The notes under the pieces were generated by a model. The model worked only from the letters and a program-made list of their open reading frames with translations, was not told the DNA's origin and made no database searches. Position numbers and translations under genes: made by a program. Below are positions 17,825 to 27,288 of a stretch of DNA of 64,000 nt, in pieces. The DNA comes from Sinomonas notoginsengisoli (lineage in GTDB: Bacteria; Actinomycetota; Actinomycetes; Actinomycetales; Micrococcaceae). The DNA lies in contig NZ_JAIZDP010000014.1 in assembly GCF_021554725.1 (NCBI RefSeq), forward strand, positions 1 to 64,000, in the 5' to 3' direction. The stretch's first letter is position 1; every line of letters starts with the position of its first letter.

Positions 17825-18790
17825 ATGGAAACCCAGAACGCATCGACCAGGGCCGAGGCCAGGTCACGCAACATCAGCAACGCCCAGCTGCGCGCCGGGA
17901 GCGCCGAGACGGACCCGCTCACCGACCGAGCCGTGCACCTTCTGCGGCTGGACAAGATCGGCAAGCACTACGGCAACGTCATCGCCCTGCGGGACGTGAC
18001 CATGGCCGTGGACAACGGCCGCGTCACCTGCGTCCTCGGCGACAACGGCGCCGGCAAGTCGACCCTGATCAAGATCATCGCCGGCCTGCACCACCACGAC
18101 GAGGGCATCTTCACCATCATGGGAGAGGAGCGCAAGCTCTCCAGCCCCCGTGAGGCCCTGGACGCGGGCATCGCCGCGGTGTACCAGGACCTGGCGGTGG
18201 TCTCGCTCATGCCGATCTGGCGGAACTTCTTCCTCGGCTCGGAGCTGACCACCGGCGTCGGCCCGTTCCGGCGCATGGACGTGAACAGGATGAAGGAGAT
18301 CACCAAGAAGGAACTGGCGCAGATGGGCATCGACCTGCGCGATGTCGAGCAGCCCATCGGCCAGCTCTCCGGCGGCGAGCGGCAGTGCGTGGCCATCGCC
18401 CGGGCCGTGTACTTCGGGGCCAAGGTCCTGATCCTGGACGAGCCCACCGCCGCCCTGGGTGTGAAGCAGTCCGGGGTGGTCCTGCGGTACATCCTCCAGG
18501 CCCGCGACCGGGGCCTGGGGGTCATCTTCATCACCCACAACCCGCACCACGCCTACCCCGTGGGCGACCGGTTCCTGCTCCTGAAGCGCGGCCGCTCGAT
18601 CGGCTACTACGACAAGAAGGACATCACCCTTGAGGAACTGACTGCACAGATGGCCGGCGGCGCCGAGCTCGCAGAGCTCGCCCACGAGCTCGAACAGCTC
18701 GGCGGCCACACCGAGGCCCTCGAGGAAGTCCAGGCCGAGGCCGCCGCGGTCAACGCTGAGAGCCCTTCCGCCAACCAGGAAAGGAAGTAG
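17825..18790 (+). CDS. Sugar ABC transporter ATP-binding protein, single domain
   Basis: 321 residues. It has Walker [11 protein letters not shown]-loop VYQDLAVV, signature LSGGERQ, Walker [12 protein letters not shown] and H-loop ITHN. Only one nucleotide-binding domain is present (FrcA-like), rather than the duplicated RbsA type. The first 40 and last 60 residues are extensions rich in Ala/Glu. The start at 17825 follows AAGGAAGA; an ATG at 17795 overlapping the permease stop is in frame and would add 10 residues. Confidence 0.93.
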   Translation: METQNASTRAEARSRNISNAQLRAGSAETDPLTDRAVHLLRLDKIGKHYGNVIALRDVTMAVDNGRVTCVLGDNGAGKSTLIKIIAGLHHHDEGIFTIMGEERKLSSPREALDAGIAAVYQDLAVVSLMPIWRNFFLGSELTTGVGPFRRMDVNRMKEITKKELAQMGIDLRDVEQPIGQLSGGERQCVAIARAVYFGAKVLILDEPTAALGVKQSGVVLRYILQARDRGLGVIFITHNPHHAYPVGDRFLLLKRGRSIGYYDKKDITLEELTAQMAGGAELAELAHELEQLGGHTEALEEVQAEAAAVNAESPSANQERK

Positions 18791-18797
18791 AGAAGAG

Positions 18798-20228
18798 ATG
18801 CAGATGCTTGTGTCGGGAACCTGGCAGGAGTCCACCAGCGGCCGGACCGAAGAGGTCACCTCCCCCTTCGACGGGCACGTGGTCGACGTCGTGCCGGTAG
18901 CGACTGCGAAGGATGCACTGGCGGCGCTGGACCGGGCCGAGGTCGGCGCCCGAATCCAGCGCACCCTCCCCGCGCACGCCCGCGCCGACATCCTCCTCAG
19001 GGCCGCAGCCCTCGCGGATGAGCGGGCCGAAGACATCGCCCAGACCATCACCGCCGAGACCGGCAAGCCGATCACGGAAGCGCGGGGCGAAGCAGGACGG
19101 GCAGGCGCGATCATCCGCCTGGCCGCCTATGAAGGGACCCAGCTGTACGGGGACACCCTGCCCCTGGACGCCAACCCCGGCACAGGCCAAGACAAGATCG
19201 GCTTCACCCTGCGCCAGCCCTGCGGCATCATCGTGGCGATCACGCCGTTCAACTACCCCTCGCTGCTGGTCCTGCACAAGATCGCACCGGCCCTCGCGGC
19301 CGGAAATGCGGTCGTGCTCAAGCCCGCCCGCACCACGCCGCTTACTGCGCTGAAGCTCGCAGCATGCTTCGTCGATGCAGGGCTCGCGCCCGAAGCGCTC
19401 TCCGTCGTGACCGGCAGCGGCGGCGAGCTCGGCGACGTGCTGGTGAGCGACCCCCGCGTCCGGAAGGTCTCCTTCACCGGATCGACCGCCACCGGAACCC
19501 GGATCGCCTCGATCGCCGGGGTGAAGAAGCTCTCCCTCGAGCTCGGCGCCTCCTGCCCGGTCATCATCCTGCCGGACGCGGACATCGAACTGGCCGCCAC
19601 CGCCGTCGCCGCCGGCGGCTACATCAACGCCGGACAGGTCTGCATCTCCGTCCAGCGCGTCCTCGTCGACAGGCGCGTGGAGGCCGACTTCCTCGACGCC
19701 CTGGTCCCGATGGTCAAGGCCATCGAAGTCGGCGACCCGACCTCCGCCTCAACCCGTCTGGGATCGCTCATCTCGACGACGGAGGCCGAACGGGTCGAAC
19801 GCTCCATCGCAGCCGCACGCGACAGCGGCGCACGCGTCCTGACCGGAGGCGAACGCTCCGGGGCCGTGCTCCAGCCGGCCGTCCTCGCCGACGTCGATCC
19901 CGCGAGCCCCTTCAGCCAGGACGAGCTGTTCGGCCCTGCCGTGGCCGTCTCCCGGGCCGACGACCTCGGGGCGGCCATCGCGCTGGCCAACGACAGCGCC
20001 TACGGGCTCGGCGCCGGCATCTTCACCTCCGACGTCGCCGGGGCCGTGCGGGCCATGCGCCAGATCGACGCCGGCAACGTCCACATCAACTGGACGCCCC
20101 TGTGGCGCGCCGACCTCATGCCCTACGGCGGGCTCAAGGGCAGCGGCATCGGCAAGGAGGGCATCCGCTCAGCGGTCCAGGAGATGACCGAAGAGAAGAC
20201 CGTCGTCCTCCACGGGCGCCCCTGGTAG
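18798..20228 (+). CDS. NAD(P)-dependent aldehyde dehydrogenase
   Basis: 476 residues. It shows ITPFNYPSLL, KPARTTPL, the glycine motif FTGSTATG, catalytic Glu in LELGAS and catalytic Cys in INAGQVCIS. It is a GapN/lactaldehyde-type ALDH rather than the CoA-acylating IolA, which lies truncated at the end of this operon. Placed between the transporter and IolD, it probably oxidises an aldehyde released from the sugar or cyclitol chain, such as the product of the HpcH/HpaI aldolase two genes on. The substrate is not shown by sequence. Confidence 0.92.
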   Translation: MQMLVSGTWQESTSGRTEEVTSPFDGHVVDVVPVATAKDALAALDRAEVGARIQRTLPAHARADILLRAAALADERAEDIAQTITAETGKPITEARGEAGRAGAIIRLAAYEGTQLYGDTLPLDANPGTGQDKIGFTLRQPCGIIVAITPFNYPSLLVLHKIAPALAAGNAVVLKPARTTPLTALKLAACFVDAGLAPEALSVVTGSGGELGDVLVSDPRVRKVSFTGSTATGTRIASIAGVKKLSLELGASCPVIILPDADIELAATAVAAGGYINAGQVCISVQRVLVDRRVEADFLDALVPMVKAIEVGDPTSASTRLGSLISTTEAERVERSIAAARDSGARVLTGGERSGAVLQPAVLADVDPASPFSQDELFGPAVAVSRADDLGAAIALANDSAYGLGAGIFTSDVAGAVRAMRQIDAGNVHINWTPLWRADLMPYGGLKGSGIGKEGIRSAVQEMTEEKTVVLHGRPW

Positions 20229-20255
20229 CTGGCAGCGAAGAACGACAGGAAGACC

Positions 20256-22196
20256 ATGACCAACACCATCAGGCTCACCGTCGCCCAGGCGATCGTGAAG
20301 TACCTCTCCGTCCAGCACAGCGTCGCAGACGGGGAACGCCGCCGCCTCGTCCCCGCCGCGCTCGGCATCTTCGGCCACGGCAACGTCGCCGGCCTCGGCC
20401 AGGCCCTCGACCAGTACTCCGAGGAGCTGCCGTTCATCCAGGGCCGCCACGAGCAGTACCTGGCCCATATCGCGACCGCCTACGCCAAGGCATCGCGTCG
20501 GCGCTCGGTCCTGGCCGTGACCGCCTCGATCGGTCCAGGCGCCCTCAACCTCGTCACCGCGGCCGGACTGGCGACGGTGAACCGCATCCCGGTGCTCCTC
20601 CTCCCCGGGGACACGTACGCCACCAGGCACCAGGGACCGGTCCTGCAGCAGCTCGAGCACCCTACCGAAGCCGACTCGACGGTCAACGACGCGTTCCGTC
20701 CTGTCTCGCGATTCTTCGACCGGATCACCCGGCCTGAGCAGCTCCTCACCGCCCTGCCCCAGGCCATGCGCGTCCTCACGAGCCCCACCGACGCCGGCGC
20801 CGTCGTCCTCTCGCTCCCGCAGGACATCCAGTCCCACGCCTACGACTACCCGGCCGAGTTCTTCGAGCCCCGCGACTGGAAGGTCCGTCGGCCTCTCCCA
20901 GACCCGCAGGAGATCGCAGAAGTCGCCGACCTGGTCCGCGCCGCCCGGCGGCCGGTCCTCATCGCGGGCGGCGGAATCCACTACTCCGATGCCCATGCTG
21001 CGCTTGAAGCGCTCGCCAACCAGGTCGGGCTGCCCGTGGTGGAGACCTTCGGCGGCAAGGGCGCCGTGACCAAGGATGAATGGTGGCAGGTCGGGGGAGT
21101 GGGCCTTGAAGGGAACTTCGCGTCCAACCGGCTCGTCAAGCAGGCCGACCTCGTCATCAGCGTCGGCACGCGCCTGACCGACTTCGCCACCGGCTCCCAG
21201 TCGATCTTCGAGGCCCCCGACGTCCGGTTCGCCTCGGTCAACATCGTCGACGCCGACGCCCGCAAGCAGGGCGCGACGGGCATCCTCGCCGACGCCCGCC
21301 TGGCGCTCGAGGCACTCGCCGGCGCCCTCCAAGGCCACAGCACTTCCGAGTCGTGGCGGGAGGAGGTGCAGGCAGCGCGCGCCGAGTGGGCGCCGATCCG
21401 GGCACAGTGGCTCGACCCCGACCGGGCGTTCCGCCCCGAGGACCACCCGGACGCACCGGCGACTGGGGCGGTGCTGACCCAGCCGCAGCTGATCGGCCTC
21501 ATGCAGGAGCACGCCCGCTCCGGGGACACCGTCATTGCCGCCGCCGGAGGGCCCCCCGGAGACCTGCAGAAGGTCTGGGACGCGACCGACGGGCGGGCAT
21601 GCCACCTCGAATTCGGGTTCTCCTGCATGGGCTACGAGATCGCCGCCGGCATGGGCGTCCGCCTCGCCGAGGGCGACGCGGACGGACGGATCGTCTCATT
21701 CATCGGTGACGGGACCTACCTCATGGCCCCCACCGAGCTCCTCACGGCAGCGCAGGAGTGCCTGGACATGACAGTCGTGGTCTCCGAGAACCACGGCTAC
21801 CAGGTCATCCACCGGCTCCAGATGAACCGCAGCGGCCGCGAGTTCGGCAACGAGTTCCGCTACCGTGCAGAGCGTGGCCCCGTGACCGGGGCCGACGGCG
21901 CTCCGGCCCGGCTCGAAGGCGACTACCTCCAGGTCGACCTGCGCAAGATCGCCGAGGGCCTCGGCGCCACGGCCCTGCGTGCCACCACCGCCCAAGAGGT
22001 CCGCGAGGCCCTCAACACCACCCGCGACACCCGCGGCCCGGTGGTCATCGTCGTACCCACCGTCCCCCACGTGGACCTCCCCGGCGGCGACGTGTGGTGG
22101 GACGTTGCACCCGCAGAGGTCTCGGAGCAGGAATGGGTCCGAAAGCTGCGCTCCGAATACGAGGACGCCCGAGGCCGCCAGCGGTGGTTCGCATGA
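20256..22196 (+). CDS. iolD: 3D-(3,5/4)-trihydroxycyclohexane-1,2-dione hydrolase (IolD)
   Basis: 646 residues, the usual IolD length. It is a thiamine-diphosphate enzyme. The N-terminal GRHEQYLAHIATAYAKA carries the ThDP-activating Glu, and SFIGDGTYLMAP through VVSENHGYQ is the GDG...N cofactor motif. Insertions typical of IolD are present. The family hydrolytically opens the diketocyclohexane ring made by IolE to 5-deoxy-glucuronate. The stop overlaps the ATG of the aldolase gene. Confidence 0.93.
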   Translation: MTNTIRLTVAQAIVKYLSVQHSVADGERRRLVPAALGIFGHGNVAGLGQALDQYSEELPFIQGRHEQYLAHIATAYAKASRRRSVLAVTASIGPGALNLVTAAGLATVNRIPVLLLPGDTYATRHQGPVLQQLEHPTEADSTVNDAFRPVSRFFDRITRPEQLLTALPQAMRVLTSPTDAGAVVLSLPQDIQSHAYDYPAEFFEPRDWKVRRPLPDPQEIAEVADLVRAARRPVLIAGGGIHYSDAHAALEALANQVGLPVVETFGGKGAVTKDEWWQVGGVGLEGNFASNRLVKQADLVISVGTRLTDFATGSQSIFEAPDVRFASVNIVDADARKQGATGILADARLALEALAGALQGHSTSESWREEVQAARAEWAPIRAQWLDPDRAFRPEDHPDAPATGAVLTQPQLIGLMQEHARSGDTVIAAAGGPPGDLQKVWDATDGRACHLEFGFSCMGYEIAAGMGVRLAEGDADGRIVSFIGDGTYLMAPTELLTAAQECLDMTVVVSENHGYQVIHRLQMNRSGREFGNEFRYRAERGPVTGADGAPARLEGDYLQVDLRKIAEGLGATALRATTAQEVREALNTTRDTRGPVVIVVPTVPHVDLPGGDVWWDVAPAEVSEQEWVRKLRSEYEDARGRQRWFA

Positions 22197-22999
22197 GTGC
22201 CGGCCCGCTGGACCACGGATCCCTCCGGGCGCGCATCCAGGCCGGAGAGACCACCGTCGGCACCTTCGTCGGACTCGGCTCGCAGACCGCCGCGGAGGTC
22301 TGCGCCGCCTCCGGCGCGGACTGGATCCTTGTCGATCTCGAGCACGGAGCGGGATCAGAGGAGACGGTCGGCCCGGCCGTCCTGGCCGCCGGAGCGTACG
22401 GCGTACCCACGCTCGTCCGCGTCGAGACCGACGACCGCATCCGCGTCGGACGCGTCCTCGACCAAGGCGCGGCAGGGATCATGCTGCCGCGCCTGCAGGG
22501 CCATCGCGAGGTGGCCGAGGCCCTTAGCCACCTGCACTACCCGCCCCACGGGGACCGCGGCGTCGCCACCTACAACCGCTCATGCCGCTGGGGCATGGAC
22601 GCCTCGCCGCTGTCCTCCACCGAGCAGCGGAGCCTGGGCATCGTCCAGATCGAGAATCGGAGTGCCCTGGACGAAGTGGAGCAGATCGCGGCCCTGGACG
22701 CCGCGGACGTCCTCTTCGTCGGCCCACTCGACCTCTCCACCGCCCTGGGGGTCCCGTGGATGTTCGACAGCCCCGAGTACCGCGCAGCATTGCACCGGGT
22801 CCTCGAAGCAGCGGAACGACACGGCAAAGCAGCCGGAATCCTCGCCCTCGACGCGCCAGCAGCCGCGCGCTACATCGCAGAGGGATTCCGTTTCGTGGCG
22901 ATCGGGTCCGATTCGACCGTCCTCGCGGCGGCCCTGAGGAGCTCGTTCGACCTCGCCCGGACAACAGCATTCACAGAGACAAGGAAGGCCACGGCATGA
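22193..22999 (+). CDS. HpcH/HpaI family class II aldolase
   Basis: 268 residues from an ATG overlapping the iolD stop. Family motifs are GADWILVDLEHG, GIMLPRLQ, the metal-binding Glu in VQIENRSAL and the Asp in FVGPLDLS. These enzymes cleave 4-hydroxy-2-oxo acids to pyruvate (or a related oxo acid) plus an aldehyde. It occupies the place where inositol operons normally carry IolJ or IolC, suggesting a non-phosphorylated cleavage route. That reading is inference. Confidence 0.92.
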   Translation: MSAGPLDHGSLRARIQAGETTVGTFVGLGSQTAAEVCAASGADWILVDLEHGAGSEETVGPAVLAAGAYGVPTLVRVETDDRIRVGRVLDQGAAGIMLPRLQGHREVAEALSHLHYPPHGDRGVATYNRSCRWGMDASPLSSTEQRSLGIVQIENRSALDEVEQIAALDAADVLFVGPLDLSTALGVPWMFDSPEYRAALHRVLEAAERHGKAAGILALDAPAAARYIAEGFRFVAIGSDSTVLAAALRSSFDLARTTAFTETRKATA

Positions 23000-24207
23000 T
23001 CACCACCTCCCGGAGCATCGGCGTCGGGCTCATCAGCGTCGGATGGATGGGCAAGCTGCACGCCCGCGCCTATTCGAACGTCCCGTACGTCTACCCCGAG
23101 CTGGGGATCGAGCCGCGCCTCGTGATCGCCGCGGACACGGAGCCGAGCCGCATCGACTTCGCCCGCAACGTCCTCGGCTTCGCCGAAGGAACCACCGACT
23201 ACCGCGACGTCCTGGCACACCCCGACGTCGACGTCGTCTCCATCTGCGCGCCGAACTTCCTGCATGCCGAGATCGGCATCGCCGCGGCAAAGGCGGGCAA
23301 GCACTTCTGGATCGAGAAGCCCGTCGGCCGCGGCTTCGAGGAGACCAATGCGGTGCGCGAGGCTGCGGCGGCCGCCGGAGTCGTGACCTCGATCGGCTAC
23401 AACTACCGCCACGCACCGGCCGTCGAACACGCCCGCCGGCTCGTCGCCGAGGGGGCACTGGGACGGATCACCAACGTCAGGGCTGCGTTCTTCTCCGGCT
23501 ACGCCTCCGAGCCGAACGGCGCCCTGTCCTGGCGCTTCGACCGCAAGCTCGCCGGGACCGGCGTCCTGGCCGACCTTTTCAGCCATGCCGCAGACCTGTG
23601 CCAGTATGTTGTCGGCCCAGTAGCCGAGATCACAGCCCTGACGAACACCGTCTACACGCAGCGGCCGAAGCTCCCTATGGGGACCGGAACGCACTTCGCT
23701 GTGATCGAGGACGGGGAGATGGGCGACGTCGAGAACGAGGACTATGCAGCCGCGATCGTGCGCTTCGGGCCCTCCGCGCGCGGCGCCGGAGCGGTGGGGA
23801 CCCTCGAGGCGTCGCGGGTCGCCGTGGGCCCCGAGTGCGGCTACCAGATCGAGGTCTACGGGACCGAGGGGTCCCTCAAATGGGACTTCGAGCGGATGAA
23901 CGAGCTCAAAGTCTGCCTCGGCCGGAACAACGACGAGCAGGGCTACACGACCGTCAACGCCAGCCCCAGACACGGGGACTACGCGCGCTTCCAGCCCGGC
24001 CCCGGGAACTCCATGGGGTTCGACGACCTCAAGGTCATCGAGGCCAAGAAGTTCCTCCTGGCCGTGGCCGGGGGCGAGCAGGCGAACTCGAACATCAACG
24101 ACGCGGCCTCCGCTGCGGCCATCGTCTCCGCTGCGGAGACCTCGGCCGAGACAGGGCAGTGGCAGAAGCTCGAGGACCTCGACGGCACCACCGCGGCAAG
24201 GGCCTGA
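22996..24207 (+). CDS. Gfo/Idh/MocA family oxidoreductase
   Basis: 403 residues, start overlapping the aldolase stop. The N-terminal Rossmann fold (GVGLISVGWMGKLHARAY), the catalytic IEKPVGRG and IGYNYRHAPAV are present. The C-terminal half has a long insertion typical of the larger IolX/IolW-like members, which oxidise or reduce cyclitols and pyranosides with NAD(P). The ring position acted on cannot be read from sequence. Confidence 0.92.
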   Translation: MITTSRSIGVGLISVGWMGKLHARAYSNVPYVYPELGIEPRLVIAADTEPSRIDFARNVLGFAEGTTDYRDVLAHPDVDVVSICAPNFLHAEIGIAAAKAGKHFWIEKPVGRGFEETNAVREAAAAAGVVTSIGYNYRHAPAVEHARRLVAEGALGRITNVRAAFFSGYASEPNGALSWRFDRKLAGTGVLADLFSHAADLCQYVVGPVAEITALTNTVYTQRPKLPMGTGTHFAVIEDGEMGDVENEDYAAAIVRFGPSARGAGAVGTLEASRVAVGPECGYQIEVYGTEGSLKWDFERMNELKVCLGRNNDEQGYTTVNASPRHGDYARFQPGPGNSMGFDDLKVIEAKKFLLAVAGGEQANSNINDAASAAAIVSAAETSAETGQWQKLEDLDGTTAARA

Positions 24208-24209
24208 CG

Positions 24210-25232
24210 ATGACAGCAGCATCCGCGGGACGGCCGACGATCAGGGACGTGGCCGACGCCGCTGGCGTGTCCAAGTCCCTGGTCTCCCTCGTCCTCCGCA
24301 ATTCTCCAGGCGTGAGCGAGGAGCGCCGTTCCCGGGTGCTTGCTGTCATCGATGAGCTGGGCTACGAGATGAACCTCGCCGCCAGGTCTCTGGCCACCCG
24401 TGACAACGGCACGGTGGGGATCCTCGTGAGCGACCTGCACAACCCGTGGGCCTTCGATGTGGCGGACGCCGCCCGGCCCGTCCTCGAGGACGCCGGCCAC
24501 ACCGTGCTCTTCAGCGCGGCGACCTCCTCGAGGCGGGACGGCGTCGACCGTTCGACGCTGCAGGCCTACCGTGACCTGCGGGTCTCGGGACTGCTCGTGA
24601 TCGGGTCGGTGCCGGACGCTGCCGTGTTCCACGAGGCTGTCGGGAAGGGCCCCGTCGTCTTCGCCGGCGGCGGCCCGGACTATGTCGACACCGCCGACAT
24701 AGTCCGCACCGATGACGCCGCAGGCATAGCCATGGTCGTCGACCACCTCGTCTCGCTCGGCCACGAACGCATCGTGCACGTGGGCGGCCAAGGCGGGTCG
24801 GCGGCGACCGAACGTGCCTCGGGGTACCTGGAGGCCATGCGCCGCCACGGTCTCGAACGCCACACAGCCGTGTACCCGGCGGACTTCTGGGAGGGCACTG
24901 GACGGGCCGCAGCGCTGCGGGCCCTGGCCGCCACGGACCGCACGGCGCCCACAGCCCTGGTGTGCCTGAACGACCTGGCGGCCCTCGGAGCCATGACCGC
25001 CGCGGACGTGCGGGGCATCGACGTCGCGATCACGGGATACGACAACATCTCGGTCGCCGCCATGCCCAGACTCTCGCTCACCACCGTCGACCCGGACAGC
25101 AAGGCCATTGGCCTCCGCGGGGCACAGACGCTCCTTGACCGGATCAGCGGGGCCAACCAGAAGCCCTACAGCCAGCAGACCATCGTGCCCCACCTCGTCG
25201 TGCGCGACTCCAGCCGCCACGGCCTGCGCTGA
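24210..25232 (+). CDS. LacI family transcriptional regulator
   Basis: 340 residues. The DNA-binding domain is intact (TIRDVADAAGVSKSLVSLVL at about 10-29, hinge region LAARSLA). It is followed by a sugar-binding core (GTVGILVSDLHNPW; HVGGQGGSAATERASGY). It starts 3 bp after the upstream stop, so it is co-transcribed. It is the natural candidate for the TGGACCGGTCCA sites upstream of the operon and within the next gene; the inducer is probably the transported cyclitol or an early oxidation product. Confidence 0.93.
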   Translation: MTAASAGRPTIRDVADAAGVSKSLVSLVLRNSPGVSEERRSRVLAVIDELGYEMNLAARSLATRDNGTVGILVSDLHNPWAFDVADAARPVLEDAGHTVLFSAATSSRRDGVDRSTLQAYRDLRVSGLLVIGSVPDAAVFHEAVGKGPVVFAGGGPDYVDTADIVRTDDAAGIAMVVDHLVSLGHERIVHVGGQGGSAATERASGYLEAMRRHGLERHTAVYPADFWEGTGRAAALRALAATDRTAPTALVCLNDLAALGAMTAADVRGIDVAITGYDNISVAAMPRLSLTTVDPDSKAIGLRGAQTLLDRISGANQKPYSQQTIVPHLVVRDSSRHGLR

Positions 25233-25250
25233 CACCACACATTCCCCATA

Positions 25251-25368
25251 GCCGGTCCACAGAGCGGCCTTCCCCGATCAGGGGCAGCGACGGAGCCGGT
25301 CACTCGCAGGACGAAGGAAATCCCATGCCTGAATCCATCCAGACAATCGTCGCCCTTGGACCGGTCGA
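25251..25368. promoter_or_regulatory. Secondary operator sites near the hydroxyacid dehydrogenase start
   Basis: TGGACCGGTCGA at 25357-25368 matches the operator in 11 of 12 positions and lies 33 bp inside the next coding region. A half-site (CCGGTCCA) occurs in the upstream gap at about 25253-25260. Both fit a second control point for the distal genes. Confidence 0.55.
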
Positions 25369-26251
25369 GGCCGGCATCGTGGAGCCGCTGCTGATGCCGG
25401 GGCAGCGGTTCGTGCCCGACCCGGACGAGCGCGACCTCGCCGAGGCCCGCGCGGCCATCGTCCGCGCCGCCTACACTGTCGACGCCCCGATGCTCGACCG
25501 CATGCCTGAACTGAGGGTCCTCGCCCGCACGGGCGTCGGCACCGAGCGTGTCGATGTCGCCGAGGCAGGACGCAGGGGCATCCCCGTCGTGATCACACCG
25601 GGCAGCAACACGTCCTCGGTCGCCGAAGGAGTCTTCACCCACCTGCTGGCACTCGTGAAGCGGCTCGGAGACCTCACCTCGCTCGTCCGCTACGGCCAGT
25701 GGGAGGACCGGGCCGAAGTGCACGTCGGAGACCTCGAGGGCCACACCCTGGGCATCATCGGATACGGCCGGATCGGCAAGCGCGTCGAGCGCCTTGCCCG
25801 CGCTTTCGACCTCAACGTCGTCGCATACGATCCCTTCGCGGACATCCCGGAGGACATCCGTCGGGACGACCTGGACCAGCTCCTGCGGGAAAGCGACTTC
25901 GTCACCCTCCACCTGCCCCTCAGCCCGCAGACCCGCGGGATGTTCGATGCCGACCGGTTCACGTCGATGCGGCGTGGATGCATCCTGGTCAACTGCAGCC
26001 GAGGGGGCCTCGTCGACCTGGACGCAGCACTCTCCGCCCTTGAGGACGGCCGGCTTGGCGGCCTGGGCCTCGACGTCTATGACCCTGAGCCTCCCGCCCA
26101 CCACCCGGTGTTCGACCACCCCCGGGTCACCCTCTCGCCCCACGTCATGGGCTTCACCCAGCAGAGCATGGCCAACACCGTCAGGGACGCCGTCCGCGGC
26201 GCCCTCGCGGTCCTGGACGGCCGCGCCCCGACGGCGGTGGCGCAGCCGTGA
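25325..26251 (+). CDS. D-isomer-specific 2-hydroxyacid dehydrogenase
   Basis: 308 residues, AAGGAAAT before the ATG. The NAD site is GIIGYGRIGKR. The catalytic Arg is in VNCSRGGLVD, Glu in DVYDPEPP and His in LSPHVMG. The family interconverts 2-oxo and 2-hydroxy acids; PGDH- and glycerate-type members are near relatives. In this operon it could handle a 2-oxo acid from ring opening or the aldolase. The 92-bp gap before it is the largest inside the operon and carries operator-like sites. Confidence 0.9.
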   Translation: MPESIQTIVALGPVEAGIVEPLLMPGQRFVPDPDERDLAEARAAIVRAAYTVDAPMLDRMPELRVLARTGVGTERVDVAEAGRRGIPVVITPGSNTSSVAEGVFTHLLALVKRLGDLTSLVRYGQWEDRAEVHVGDLEGHTLGIIGYGRIGKRVERLARAFDLNVVAYDPFADIPEDIRRDDLDQLLRESDFVTLHLPLSPQTRGMFDADRFTSMRRGCILVNCSRGGLVDLDAALSALEDGRLGGLGLDVYDPEPPAHHPVFDHPRVTLSPHVMGFTQQSMANTVRDAVRGALAVLDGRAPTAVAQP

Positions 26252-27288
26252 CGCTCGGAATCGGTATCATCGGCCTGGGCGTCATGGGAGCCGACCACGC
26301 GGAGACGCTCGCCTCATGCATCAGCGGCGCCCACATCGCAGCAGTCACCGACCTCGACTCCGAACGCCGCGCAGGAGCAGCCGAAAGGCACCGCGCAAGG
26401 GGCCAGGCGACAGCCGACGACCTCATCGCGGACCCCACTGTGGACGCCGTCATCATCGCCTCCCATGACTCGGCCCACGCAGCCCAGGTCGAGCAATGCA
26501 TCAGGCAGGGCAAGCCCGTCCTCTGCGAGAAGCCCCTCGCGCCGTCGGCCGAGGAGTGCCTCCGCCTCAGGGACATGGAAGCCGACCTCGGGCTCGAACG
26601 ACCACTTGTCTCGGTCGGATTCATGCGCCGGTTCCACGAGCCCTACCGACAGCTGCGCGAAACCCTGCGCTCAGGAGACCTCGGACGCCTCGTCCTCCTC
26701 CACGAAGTGCACCGCAACGTCCGCGCGTACCCGGGAACGAGCGCATCGTCGATCGTCACGAACTCAGCTATCCACGAAATCGACATCACCGCCTGGCTCC
26801 TCGATTCCCCCATCGTCGAGGCGAGCTGGCACGCACCGCGCCTCCCGGACTCGCCCAGCGACTGGCACGCCCCCCAGCTGATCCACCTCCGGACCGCTGC
26901 CGGGACCCTGGCCTCGGTGGAAGTGAGCGTCGACTACCGCGCCGGCTACTACGTCCACTGTGAGGTCGTCGGAGAGAACGGCTCGGCCCGCATGGCCCAG
27001 CCGCCAGCCGCCCACCTCACCTCCAACCTGAAGGAGTCGACCCGACTGGCCCCCGACTGGCGCCCCGTCTTCGCCGACGCATACCGGCGGGAACTGCAGG
27101 AATGGACCGACTCGATCGCAGCCGACCGTAGCACCACCCTCGCCAGCGCCGACGACGCCCTCGACGCCGCCCTCGTCGCAGAAGCCGTCCTCGCCTCCAT
27201 GAACAACGAAGGAGTCCCCACGCCGGTCCGCCGGCCCGAGCTCGCCAACACCAGAGCAACGAAAGGAACGAACTCCGATGTCAAGTGA
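26248..27288 (+). CDS. Gfo/Idh/MocA family dehydrogenase (inositol 2-dehydrogenase-like)
   Basis: 346 residues from a GTG overlapping the preceding stop. Rossmann motif GIGIIGLGVMGADHAE, catalytic LCEKPLAPS, VGFMRRFHEPY and the NSAIHEIDITAWL helix, where the catalytic His normally lies. This pattern is close to IolG-type enzymes that oxidise myo-inositol to scyllo-inosose. Its stop lies 11 bp inside the next gene. Exact stereospecificity is uncertain. Confidence 0.9.
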   Translation: MTLGIGIIGLGVMGADHAETLASCISGAHIAAVTDLDSERRAGAAERHRARGQATADDLIADPTVDAVIIASHDSAHAAQVEQCIRQGKPVLCEKPLAPSAEECLRLRDMEADLGLERPLVSVGFMRRFHEPYRQLRETLRSGDLGRLVLLHEVHRNVRAYPGTSASSIVTNSAIHEIDITAWLLDSPIVEASWHAPRLPDSPSDWHAPQLIHLRTAAGTLASVEVSVDYRAGYYVHCEVVGENGSARMAQPPAAHLTSNLKESTRLAPDWRPVFADAYRRELQEWTDSIAADRSTTLASADDALDAALVAEAVLASMNNEGVPTPVRRPELANTRATKGTNSDVK

